Source: Branchiostoma belcheri
Taxonomy: Eukaryota; Chordata; Leptocardii; Amphioxiformes; Branchiostomatidae
Assembly: GCF_001625305.1 (NCBI RefSeq)
Contig: NW_017803856.1
Coordinates: 114,188 to 178,187, forward strand
Direction of reading: 5' to 3'
Length of the DNA: 64,000 bases
The notes beneath the pieces were generated by a model. That model did no database searches and was not told the origin of the DNA. It saw only the letters and a list, made by a program, of their open reading frames with translations. Positions 1 to 10,989 of the stretch are shown here, piece after piece. The translations under genes were made by a program, and so were the position numbers. The first letter of the stretch is position 1, and each line of letters opens with the position of its first letter.

Positions 1-59
1 NNNNNNNNNNNNNNNNNNNNNNNNNNNNNNNNNNNNNNNNNNNNNNNNNNNNNNNNNNN
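1..59. other. Assembly gap
   Basis: Run of N. A further single N at 818 marks a second weak point in the assembly, at the 3' break of the duplicated exon pair that follows this gap. Confidence 0.99.
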
Positions 60-188
60 CCTTGTTTGCAATATATTCTATATTCTATCATAGCACTCAG
101 TCAGGACTTATAGTTCTTGTTTCTTTCATTATTCATAACTTAGTTCTCCAACGTCCGCCGTCTTCGTGGTGGTGGGCTTGTGCTGCAG

Positions 189-817
189 CCCACTATGGAG
201 GCGGTGGATAAGCGATACAGGTCTGTCCCCTCCCCTGCCAACCCTGTCCCTGACACCATCCTGTTTGGCCAGTACCAGGGTCGTTCCTTTCGGTGGTTGT
301 GTGAGAATGACATGGGCTATGTCATCTCACTGCTGGCCAGTCACCAGCATGAAAGGCGGACGAACAAGTCCGAGTCTGCCTCCATGCTTAACAAGGATGA
401 CCTTGGTAGTTATGCACTCCGTTGCCCAGGAGTTGCACAGGCTGTCCGGGACCGCCAAACCCGTGACAGCGCGCAGGCTGTGACGCAGTCCTCACAGTCT
501 GTGTGCCATGTTGGGCTGGGGTCTTTGATGGGGTTTGGCAAGTATAAGGACAAGACATACGAGTATGTTCTCAAGGGCGATGAGAGGTATGTATATCCCT
601 GACAAAATATTTTGCTTTGTTGCTTCCCTTAAAATTGGTACAGAAAGGTGGTTCTTGCAGTTCAAGTTGATTAACTTTTCATTTTTGTGTTCAGCTACGT
701 GAAGTGGGTGCTGGGGTCGAAACCTACAATCGGAACTGTCATGTACACCTTCCGCAAGTTCGCCATCCAGTGGAAGGAGTCCCAGTCTCAGCCCCAGCCA
801 GCAGCACAGTCATCCCN
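189..817 (+). pseudogene. Partial upstream duplicate of two exons of the transposase-derived gene
   Basis: Two exons near-identical to exons 2 and 3 of the gene at 1855-7504: 189-586 (acceptor after TGCTGCAG, donor GAG AG|GTATGT) and 695 to about 817 (acceptor GTTCAG). They encode the two ExoX-C-like modules (FGQYQGRSF... and FGKYKDKTY...YVKWVLG) with a few substitutions. The homology, including flanking intron and a shorter TTCTA-rich stretch upstream, starts at the gap and stops at the lone N at 818, where the promoter of the next gene begins. No later exons of this copy are present. It is either the end of a truncated tandem copy or an assembly artefact; the N makes the second quite possible. 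Protein output is unlikely. Confidence 0.7.
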
Positions 818-859
818 CATCCTTGCGCCTGATTAGACCCGATCTTCTCTGCAATTTTA

Positions 860-1115
860 GGACTTTTCGACCAATCACCAAGCGCCCTGGTCCTAACATT
901 TGACCCAGTCCACCAATCAGACAGCTGGATGGTCCTAAAATTGGTCCTAAAATATAACCAATCAGCTTGCGAGAAAGTTGTGACGTGACGTAGCATGAGA
1001 ACTTTCGAGGGAGTTGAGGTCCGCCATTGTTTGAGGAAGCTGACTGTAGAGGAGCGAGTCTACTGTCGTTTTTCTGCTGTTTTCTTCACGACAACTGTTT
1101 CATCCTCCGTGAAAG
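860..1115 (+). promoter_or_regulatory. Promoter and non-coding first exon of the transposase-derived gene
   Basis: Three forward CCAAT boxes in ACCAATCA context lie at 871-875, 913-917 and 958-962, 42 and 45 bp apart, followed by a CRE/ATF-like TGACGTGACGTA at 981-992. CCAAT boxes are the known binding site of NF-Y, and such spacing is common in TATA-less promoters. Transcription would start near 1010-1040. The 5' untranslated exon would end at 1115 with the donor AAAG|GTTAGT and splice to the acceptor at 1852, just before the ATG at 1855. Start site and factor binding are inferred from sequence only. Confidence 0.55.
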
Positions 1116-1854
1116 GTTAGTGGAGACATATCTTCAGCTGTTAATGTAATTTTTGACACTGGATGGTTGTTTATTGATGTTGTTTTGGACCGTTATTTGG
1201 ACTGGTACTGCACGTACTGCACGGTAAGCCGAGTGATGCACGCCGATGTATTTAGCGTAATTTCTGGCTGTTTTGACATTTATTCACCCGTGTATCGGGA
1301 AAAACTTGACAGTACATCATTTTTTGTATCAGCCTTGCATGACTCTCTGTGCGGAATTCTAGTCTGGATGTTTATTTTATGCTTTATCGGAGTGTAACGA
1401 CCGACTCCAAGCAGATGTTACGGGGACCTGAGCACATGGCACCGCTAAAAATTAACAAGGATTTCTATCCTTAATTTCGCTCTGAAATGCACCCATTCAG
1501 CTGCTTTTGATTTCGAAAGATGTTGAGTGAATCTGATCGTGTTTTCGTGTATTTTGTGTTCTGATACGCCGTGACTGAAGCTTTTGATTCGGAGAACTTT
1601 TGTTGTGTAAATAATCGCCACTTGCACATGCCTTCAAAATCAGCGATAATATATGTAAAGCGGTCGCATTTGCCAACAAGTTTACCGTAACAAACGACTT
1701 GTTTTCTTAGGTTGTTGTTCACACCTAATTTGTACAAGCTTAGAATGATAACATGGTTTGTTGAGCTGATAGATTGTATAGAAACCATGCTGAGTGAAAT
1801 GTAGAGACCATAAGTATAACTATAAGTAATACCTAGGCTTCTATTTTTACAGTC

Positions 1855-4800
1855 ATGTCTTCTTCTGCTGGCTCTTCAGGGTCTGAGGACGTAAGTACAT
1901 GTGATTCTATAACTTATCTGTGCCTGTCTGTGATAATATTGACAAATCACATTGTTTCACAATACTTGTGGTTGACCTGTGTTGGTCTGTTAGGAATATT
2001 TCACCAATACTCCTTGTTTGCAATTTTAATTCTATTCTATTCTATTCTATTCTATTCTATTCTATTCTATTCTATTCTATCATAGCACTCAGTCAGGACT
2101 TATAGTTCTTGTTTCTTTCATTATTCATAACTTAGTTCTCCAACGTCCGCCGTCTTCGTGGTGGTGGGCTTGTGCTGCAGCCCACTATGGAGGCTGTGGA
2201 GAAGCGACACAGGTCTGTCCCCTCCCCTGCCAACCCTGTCCCTGACACCATCCTGTTTGGCCAGTACCAGGGTCGTTCCTTTCGGTGGTTGTGTGAGAAT
2301 GACATGGGCTATGTCATCTCACTGCTGGCCAAGCACCAGCATGAAAGGCGGACGAACAAGTCCGAGTCTGCCTACATGCTTAACAAGGATGACCTTGGTA
2401 GTTATGCACTCCGTTGCCCAGGAGTTGCACAGGCTGTCCGGGACCGCCAAACCCGTGACGGCGCGCAGGCTGTGACGCAGTCCTCACAGTCTGTGTGCCA
2501 GGTTGGGCTGGGGTCTGTGATGGGGTTTGGCAAGTATAGGGACAAGACCTACGAGGATGTTCTCAAGGGCCATGAGACGTATGTATTCCCCTGACATAAT
2601 ATTTTGCTTTGTTGCTTCCCTTAAAATTGGTACAGAAAGGTGGTTCTTGCAGTTCAAGTTGATTAACTTCTCATTTTTGTGTTCAGCTACGTGAAGTGGG
2701 TGCTGGGGGAGAGTCCCAAGATCGGGAGTCCCATGGACACCTTCCGCAAGTTCGCCATCCAGTGGAAGGAGTCCCAGTCTCAGCCCCAGCCAGCAGCACA
2801 GTCATCCCAGGTTAGTACTGCAAAGGTTGTTTATTGCAAAGTACATGATTAGCCAGCCTGCTTAGAAGATACATGTATGTATGCTTTGCCACCTACACAC
2901 CTCTTCTTGCTCTATAGGGTCAGTCGTCAAAGTCAGAGGCATCTCTGCAGGTGTCCCAGACTGCGCGGCCTTCTGCGGTGACTCCTTCACCTGTGTCCTC
3001 TACGTTCCGACGTTTGGGGCCACAGTCTGCTGCAGCTACCTCCACAATGACGCCCCGTGCTGTGGCAAGCCAGCCTTCGGTGCTGCCGTTGAGGCGCGAG
3101 ATGTTACGGCCTCGGCCAGTGGCATCTCAGCCTCCAGTGCCAAGGCAAGGACTGTCACAGCCTGCAGTTCTGCCATCCCGGCTGAACACGGCGTCTCCAG
3201 CTGCGGTAGAGTCATCATCTCAGTCTGCTGAAGTGAGTTCTCTTGTCTATTTTTCCATTTCCTTTTGCACTGTTGCTTTTTTTACTGTTGTATTGCCTTT
3301 TCCATCATACACTAGCTAGATGCTGAATTAATACCTGTCCTACATTTCTTATGTTTGCAGATCACACTGCCCACTGCCTGGTTGCTGTCCCAGCTACCAG
3401 CAGAGCAGTGGGACTGGCTTGGGAAAGCCATGTTCCGGAACGTGGCTGGTCGGCCAAAGCTGGTCACAGACATCCGTCTGTGGTGGTACCCTCCCCAGCC
3501 AGTTTTGTGCCTTCCCCAGGCCCCAGCCAGCCCAGATGCCTATTTCCGCAGGCCCTTCTTCCTGTGGATGCCATATAGGATGTGGGCTGTACGACTGAGG
3601 TGTGTCGACTCACAGTGCAGCGGAGACAGGTTGGTAAACTGTTATTGTATAGGGACTGTATTATATGTCATGTCTTGGAGAGCAAGACTCTATAACAGGT
3701 CTATGGATTAGTACTCTTTTAGTTGTTTTTTAAAAGTTTGACAGTGTCAAATATTCCATTTATTCCCCACAGGCTAACATCAGCAGGCCTGTACAGGACT
3801 GTGAGGAGAGTCCTGGACGTGGATGGATGGTACTATATGGGCACAGAGTACCTGGAATGCCCCCAGTGTGGCAAGAAGGTTGCGGCATGGTCTGGTGACA
3901 TTCTGCGGCAGCTCGACCCCGGGCACCGCAGTCTGTTCCCAGCCATCCTGACCTACAGGTACTCCTGTGACTATCGCGTGCTGCGATTCCTGAGGGAGCG
4001 GACACTGGGTAACAGTGTTACGCAACTCAGGAAGCACATCTTGGAGCAGCACAGCGAGGCCTACCTGAAGCGTTGTCTGCACTACCTGACCGACTGTGAG
4101 CAGTTCATCAACCGTGTGGTGGTACGTCCGTCCTTTGCTGCACCTCCAGTCATGACAGACGTTCCGCAGCCCAAGTGGCTGCTGGCAGTGTATGCCAAGG
4201 ACGTGCTGCAACGGCTGGGGGAGGTGAAGGCCTCAGTGACGTCCATCTTCGGGACCGTCATCAAGATGGACTCCACAAAGAAGGTTAGTTAGTCAGTCTA
4301 TTGGTTTTATTTCACGTTTTGGCTCAATACACTTGTGTATACTTGTATACAATGTGACAGTGACAATTGCAATTTGTTAAAAACATTTCTTTTTTCTTTC
4401 CACAGGTCACCAAGAAGCTGGCCGGTGCAGCAGCTGGGACAGCTGCCTGGGTGACTAACGTTGGGAACGAGCACGGTCAGATCCTGATGTCAGTCCTCAC
4501 GGCAGCGGAGGGGCAAGGTCTGAAGCCCATGGGTAAGGGTCTGGTTCGAAGGTACCGTGATGCAGGAGTTGAAGCACCAAAACTCCTGTATGTGGACAGG
4601 GACTGCTGTTCCACCCGGACCACGGCCCTGTTCCCTGGGTGGGATGACCTGGTCATAAGGCTCGACGTGTGGCATTTCATGCGCAGGATTGCCAGCACCT
4701 GCACCACTGAAAGCCATCCGTTGTATGCAAGCTTTGTGGCCGGCCTGTCCCACTGCATCTTCAAGTGGGACCCCAGTGATGTGGCGCTCCTTCTGAGGGC

Positions 4801-7504
4801 AAAGCAAGCAGAGCTGAGCAAGGAGGGGAGAGGTGATTGCGACGCCGCTCGCTTTGTCTCAAGGAAGGAGTTGCAACTCCATTGCCGCCGCATGACACGG
4901 GGGACCGAGGAGACTACCCGCCTCATCCAGGAGCTGATCGATACGTACGACAGCTCCAAGGGTACGGACACCATGGGTGTTCCTCTCCTCGACCACGAGC
5001 GAGCCCGCCAGATGTGGAAGGACCAACAGTGCCATGTCAGCTGCCTGCAGGACCCTGCAGGATTCCAGCTGTACATGGAGACTGGGATGCAGCTGAAGGG
5101 AGGGATGGTGCTACCAACCTACCGCTGCAGCAGGGGCTCCACCTCCCTGGAGTCCTTCCACCTCCACCTGCAACGCTTCATTCCTGGTCAGTCATGATGA
5201 ATGTATTACATACTCGTCTTGTTACTAGTATCATCATTTTCTCTATATTCACTTTTCTTCCACGATGTGGTAAGCAGATGCTATGTTTGTATGTGTTTCA
5301 GGCACGAGTGCCAGTGCTGCCCACTTCCAGGCATACCTGCTGGAAGGGTTGGTCCGGTGGAACAAGGACAGAGCCGTGGCTGCTGTTGCAGGGGAAACGT
5401 CTTCCCTGCGAACCTACAGTGGCTGGCTCCAGTCCTCTGTCAACCGAGCCAGTGAAGCAGTGCTGGGTCGATCCTTGTGTCCAGGCTTCCACACACCAGG
5501 CCAGTACACGGGTGAGTATGCATATGATCCCTTCTATTTCATATCATATCATTAAAATAATGTTATAGATAATGAAGGATGACAATATGTATATTGACTG
5601 TTGTGCTCATACAGGGGAGCTGCTCGGGATAGAGTATCTGTTTGCCCAGACAGGCAAACAGATGGAGGAGATCTGTCTCGACCCTGATGTACCAGATGGC
5701 CTGGAGAAGACCGAGGTGGATCCTGACGAAGGGTTCGAGGACCTGGATGTCAGTGAGGAGGATCCCACCATCTCTACCATCGGTATGTACAATTGTAGTT
5801 GTAGTAAATCCCGCATTAAGTGAATGTAAGAATTATTTATTATGCAGTATGTCAACGGCAACTGTAACCTTAATTCCTATGTCTTGTGATGCAGCTAACG
5901 CATCTGTGGCATATCCTTTGGTGTCTGCTGGTCAGACTCCCCCTGGTGTAGGTGCTGAAGCTTCTGCTGGTCAGACTGCTGAAGCGCCCAGTTCACCAGG
6001 TGCACAGACTGTGGAAGCGACTTGTGATGATACTGGAGATGATGGGACTCGGTCTCCATCCCCTGAATCCTCCACATCCTCAGCAGCAGAGGTAAGGCAT
6101 TAATTTAGAAGTCAGCAATGTGTTGTCTGTGTTCTTCAGGATACAGTGTTACTTAGAGTCATTTCTCCTGTCATTAACACAAATGATTTTTCTCAATGTG
6201 TTCCAGGAGTGTCATGGTCCAGATGGTGCTGCTGGATACCAGCATGTCCAGACTCTGGCCAAGGCCCTGGTCAGCCTGCGGACCTTGACCTGCCTGCCTG
6301 ACAGCAAGGTGGAGGAACTTGTCAAGCTGTGGGAGCGCCTTCCTGACTCCGACAAGGAGAGGCTGAGCTACTCTGCTCGACACCAGAAGAAGCTCTCCAA
6401 GGGAAGGTTTAAAGCTACCAAGTCTTCCTCCATCGCTGGCGTGGAGAGTGTGAAACGGTGAGTAGCCCTTGATAGAATTATACAGTCAAAAATAGTGACC
6501 TACATAGAGAAAGGTTTTACCAATATATCATGCTTCCTCCACCTCTTTACAATGTGGTTTAAAATGCTCTGTTCATATTTTGCTGCAGGTGCATGGTGGG
6601 GGAAAATGCTGGCCCCGCCCAGTGGCCCAACGCCAGCAGACTTGTTGAGGCCATCTGTCTGCAGCTGTGTGCGGATCACCCCACAGCCACCAAGACCGCT
6701 GCTGGGGTGACGACGCAGCGTTGGTCTGTGATAATGAAGGAGTACAGCCACATCCGGCAGTTGGTCTTATCCAACGTACTCCTGATGTCACAGACCTCGC
6801 TACAGCTGTATGACATCAACACACGCACCCTCACACAGTGGTGAGTTGGCTCAAGTTTCTCTCAAACCTGTTATGTATTATTTTGTCTCGACGTCTCATA
6901 CCTTTAAAATGTTGCTTTTTATCTGTGACTGATTTGTCCTTTATGTTTTAGGTACAACAAGCGGCAGAAGGCACAGGAGAGGCAGATCCTTCTACAAGGA
7001 GTCAGCCAACCCAGTGCCAGCACCGTCTCTGATGTACCAGCTCCAGAGCCCCGTGCCAAGCCCGAGAGCATTGCGCCAGCCATCCACCCCGCCCCCCTTG
7101 TCTTCCCGTGCCCACCCAACACTGCTGGGCAGGCTCGCAACATCCGTTGTATGCCTGCACCACCAGTGGTGTTGGTGACACAGCAGCAGATGGGACGCGG
7201 CTACATCCCTCCTGTAGCCGCCCAGGTTCCAGCTGCATCTGTGACCAGCTCCACCAAGTCCGCCAGGTGGTACCGGAAGAAGAAGGCAACGGAGGAGGAT
7301 CAGGGACAGCAAAAGCGCAAATACTCGCGCAAGGCCGGAAGCAACACATGCTCCATTTGTGGCAAGCCCAAACTAAAGGAGTTTGGCCACAGCCGCTTTG
7401 GGAGAGAGACATTCTGTGAGTCTTCTTCTTCCCTTAGCGTGCAGCAATGGTTGGCACAAAAGAGAGCAGAGGCGGCAGCAAAAAAAGACCCCCCTCAAAA
7501 CTAA
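1855..7504 (+). CDS. Transposase-derived protein (RNase H-fold DDE type, KDZ/MULE-like), 13 coding exons
   Basis: Coding exons 1855-1890, 2181-2578, 2687-2810, 2918-3232, 3361-3629, 3773-4283, 4406-5186, 5302-5511, 5615-5782, 5895-6091, 6207-6457, 6589-6840 and 6952-7504 join in phase to about 1,354 aa. The N-terminus has two ExoX-C-like modules (about residues 25-185), then a Ser/Pro-rich linker. A zinc-type region follows with CPQC near residue 410 and a later Cys. The core looks like a DDE nuclease: Asp in KMDST (~547), Asp in YVDRD (~615), the D(2)H signature LDVWH (~638-641) and Glu in SLESFH (~800). An acidic linker and a C-terminal CxxC...H...C knuckle (NTCSIC...FGH...TFC) end the protein. 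No terminal repeats or target duplications were found around it, and it has many introns and a host-like promoter, so a domesticated transposase is more likely than a live element. Family name is from motif memory; activity is unknown. Confidence 0.8.
2028..2080 (+). repeat. TTCTA microsatellite
   Basis: About ten perfect TTCTA pentamers in the first coding intron of the transposase-derived gene. The duplicate near position 70 has only two or three degenerate units, so the array expanded or shrank after duplication. Confidence 0.9.
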
Positions 7505-7649
7505 AACCATTGAAACTTTCGGCTTCCTGCTAAAACTACAAACCTGTAACATTCGGCCCCCCCCCCTTTGGACACTGCCTGTACTCTGCTACTCTTCCTT
7601 TTGTATATTCAATGATTTGTATATGAAACATGTATCTTAAACTTGTATT

Positions 7650-8545
7650 TTAACCTTCAGTTGTATGTTGAAGGCAAAATGTCTTTTCCCTTCAGTTTTA
7701 AATTGAAGGAACAATGTCTTTTCCCTTCAGTTTTATATTGAAGGAACAATGTCTTTTCCCTTCAGTTTTATATTGAAGGAACAATGTATTTTAACCTTCA
7801 GCTTTGTGTTGAAGGATCAATGTCTTTTCCCTTCAGTTTTATATTGAAGGAACAATGTATTTTAACCTTCAGCTTTGTGTTGAAGAAACAATGTATTTTA
7901 ACCTTCAGTTTTATATTGAAGGAACCATGTATTTTAACCTTCAGCTTTGTGTTGAAGGAACAGTCTTTTCCCTTCAGTTTTATATTGAAGAAACAATGTA
8001 TTTTAACCTTCAGCTGTGTGTTGAAGAAACAATGTATTTTACCTTCAGCTTTGTGTTGAAGGAACAGTCTTTTACCTTCAGATTGATATTGAAGGGACAA
8101 TGTATTTTAACCTAACCTTCAGCTTTGTATTGAAGGAACAATGTATTTTACCTTCAGTTTGATATTGAAGGAACAATGTATTTTAACCTTCAGTTTTATA
8201 TTGAAGGAACAATGTATTTTACCTTCAGTTTTATATTGAAGGAACAGTCTTTTCCCTTCAGTTTTGTATTGAAGGAACAATGTATTTTAGCCTTCAGCTT
8301 TGTGTTGAAGGAACAATGTATTTTACCTTCAGCTTTGTGTTGAAGGAACAGTCCTTTACCTTCAGTTTAATATTGAAGGAACAATGTATTTTAACCTTCA
8401 ACTTTGTATTGAAGGAACAATGTATTTAATCTTCACATTGTGTGTGAAGAAACAATGTTATTACCTTCAGTATTGTATTGAAGGTTTATGTCTTGGAATG
8501 TCTTGTCTTGGAATCTGTAAAGATTACCTTCAGTTAAATACTGGA
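7650..8545 (+). repeat. Minisatellite of about 35-bp hairpin units
   Basis: Roughly two dozen units of about 34-37 bp, each with an inverted repeat CCTTCAG...TTGAAGG around a loop of 6-8 bases, joined by AACAATGTATTTTA spacers. It starts about 150 bp after the stop codon of the transposase-derived gene and may lie in its 3' untranslated region. Long open frames on both strands here are by-products of the repeat. Confidence 0.92.
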
Positions 8546-8914
8546 GGGCTTGCATGTTGTAGGTTCAAAGAACCTCAGATTCAATGTTTTTTTTCAGGTT
8601 GGTGAGTTAATTGAGAGTGAAGTCTTTTTTACACAACCACTGAATGTTTTTCTTGCTAATGTTTTAACATGCTATTAGGTACCATCCATAGGGCACAATG
8701 ATTGTTTTTACTGCTTGTGGCTTGAGGTATCATTTCAACAAGGTTGTAACCCTGAATGTTACTTGAAGATCTCCTTTCCTTAGCTGTCCCCTCTCACAGT
8801 ATGTGACTTTTGCTTTTGTACCCCTTCCTTTTCTGTTCTTTCCTGCGTTATTCCTGTTATTAGTTTCTTCCCTGTGCCTGGCTCTATCATTCCTTCTTAT
8901 CATCCCTTTTCTTC

Positions 8915-9195
8915 TCAAACGACTGTAAGTCTTCGTGACTGCTCTTCCTTTACCTTGTTTTCTTATCATACGACTGTAAGTCTTCGTGACTTTTACCTTC
9001 TGTTTTCTTATCATACGACTGTAAGTCTTCGTGACTTTTACCTTCTGTTTTCTTATCATACGACTGTAAGTCTTCGTGACTGCTCTACCTTTACCTTGTT
9101 TTCTTATCATACAACTACTGTAAGTCTTCGTGACTTTTACCTTCTGTTTTCTTATTATACGACTGTAAGTCTTCGTGACTGCTCTACCTGTACCC
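8915..9195 (+). repeat. Minisatellite of about 46-55 bp with a GTCTTCGTGAC core
   Basis: Six units centred on CGACTGTAAGTCTTCGTGAC, separated by T-rich spacers such as TTTTACCTTCTGTTTTCTTATCATA. The core can fold as AAGTC-TTCGT-GACTT. It is a different family from the array at 7.65 kb. Open frames on both strands are repeat artefacts. Confidence 0.9.
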
Positions 9196-9199
9196 TTGA

Positions 9200-10870
9200 A
9201 CCTTCTGAGGCTTCATACAACTTTCCCCACTTATTCCTTATTTTACTCCTACTCATGTATTTTGTTCTTGCATAATATCCTCTTCCTTTGACTCATTGTC
9301 AACCTGTTTCTTTTGTTACTGTGTTCTATCATTATGGGTTCACCACAAAGTGATGAAACCATATTGCTTTTTCTCATGATTCTCCTCCTTCTTCTCCTCC
9401 TGCCATTTCTTTAAATGGATTCAGCTTCTTCATTTTGAGGCCTAAGGACCTGAAATTTGGTATGGAGGTACAGTAGGCAAATACCCCCAGGCGTTTTTTA
9501 ATTTTTGTGATACAGGCTTTTAGAATGGTTTTATTTGAGTTTTTTGGCTGTGTTATAGCAAATGTATTACTGAGTTAGTGTGCAGTGTTACCACATTTGG
9601 GCATGAGTCATCACAATGGAATGCAGGGCATCAACCAATAGGCATGCAGCTTTCCTCTATTCTCCTTGCTGATTGGCTGTTGGAATTTAACAGGCTTAAC
9701 TTAATTAATACCTGCACAGAGCCATTCCATACTGACAGTAGGTCTGTATTCAAGTGTTTTGGTAGGTATTTTAAGCTTTCCTGCTCCAGCATTGGAATGC
9801 GGGGCATGAACGCTTCTTTTTTCTTGAAAATCAACAGTTTGCATTATGCAATTAAAAATCCTAACCAATAATGTAGGGAATAGCTATCCAACTGTTGTAG
9901 TCTTAGTTGTATGTTACTTCATACTATAGTTATATCAATGTAAAGCATTGTTTTCCCTTGTGTTTCTCATTCTTTCCCTGCCATGTCGTAAAATGTGGTG
10001 AAGCCATTGCTGTATTTGCTCCAAAGCAAATGTCGGCCTTTCTAGTTCTTATTTCAGTCTCCTGCTACTATTTTTCCACACTCTTGCCCTCTACACCTAC
10101 ATACTCAGTGACATTTGGGGCCACAGTCTTGTTGTTTTGCCACCAAAAGTGACATGTAGTAAGAGCATTCATTCTGTCCTTGTGATGGTATTTTATAGCA
10201 TGTTAAAACGGCAAGAAAAACACTTTGGCTGGGTAGAAATAACTTTGCTTTCAATTTTCTTACCAACTGTTCAACAAAGTGAATAAAATGTCATCAGATT
10301 TTACACTTGGCTTATCTTGTTTAATGGTTCATTTAATTTTAATTAGTGATAGACAAGAAACAAACATTCACAATAAGAATATAATAAAAGTGATTTATTA
10401 GACTGTATATACAGGCAGGCAGGACTGGTCAACTAGCCGAAGGCTATAAAGGCCCCGAGGATAATATAATTAGTAATGAGAATCCCTACACTCATTAATG
10501 TACATGCAGTACCCAATAATCCGTTAGGAGTCACTTCCCCTTGAACTGCCAAAAGCGACACCTACGGTGACCTCGGTACTGCAGTTTGCAAACTTTCTAA
10601 AAGTTGGCAAAAGTACGTCAAATTGTACAGAAATTATACTTTTGACTTGGATTCGATGTCTTCTGGTTGTTCCAGACGAAATACACCAGGTTTTACGTGA
10701 ATATGTGGCTTCAATACAAAAACCGACAAATGTCAGATTTCGCTCAGATAGGGTCAAGATTTTTGGCCCAAATAACGAATTTCGTCATATTTTGTGGTAC
10801 TCTACAAGTTCTTACGTTTCTTTCCGTCTCATTTTTTCGTTTTCGCGTGATCGCAGGGACAGAGAAGATT
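9200..10870. other. No gene seen; interspersed repeat-like sequence
   Basis: AT-rich sequence without supportable exons. The stretch near 9330-9560 and the GGACTGGTCAACTAGCCGAAGGC stretch near 10421-10460 read like fragments of dispersed repeats, but no ends were found. Confidence 0.5.
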
Positions 10871-10876
10871 GCGCCC

Positions 10877-10895
10877 CATCCTTTGCGCAGGGGCC

Positions 10896-10936
<41 letters not shown>

Positions 10937-10952
10937 TTGCCGAAGCGAACAC
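10877..10952 (-). ncRNA. U6 spliceosomal RNA-like gene with altered 3' end
   Basis: Read on the minus strand from 10952, the first 76 nt match the universal U6 RNA: the 5' stem (GTGTTCGCTTCGGC), the phylogenetically fixed ATACAGAGAAGATTAGCA region that pairs with the 5' splice site, and the AGC and catalytic stem region up to GCGCAAAGGATG. A TATATATA element at 10976-10983 lies 24-31 bp upstream, the usual place for a type-3 RNA polymerase III promoter. After GGATG the canonical 3' domain is missing; it is replaced by a sequence ending in AATCTTCTCT, complementary to AGAGAAGATT in the U6 body. No T-run terminator follows. Recent pseudogene or structural variant; expression cannot be judged. 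Confidence 0.8.
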
Positions 10953-10975
10953 GACTGTACCTGGAGTCACACCTG

Positions 10976-10983
10976 TATATATA
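10976..10983 (-). promoter_or_regulatory. TATA box of the U6-like gene
   Basis: TATATATA at -24 to -31 from the U6 5' end at 10952, the position expected for snRNA-type Pol III promoters. A proximal sequence element further upstream (about 11000-11020) could not be identified with confidence. Confidence 0.6.
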
Positions 10984-10989
10984 GGACAG

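Noticed and set aside
7784..8115. Long ORFs on both strands with FNLQLCVE/KEQCIL repeats
   Set aside because: Products of the hairpin minisatellite; open frames on both strands reflect the repeat, not a gene.
8730..9275. ORFs of 126 aa (-) and 133 aa (+) with TKTYSRMIRK / YHTTVSLRDF repeats
   Set aside because: Both are translations of the second minisatellite.
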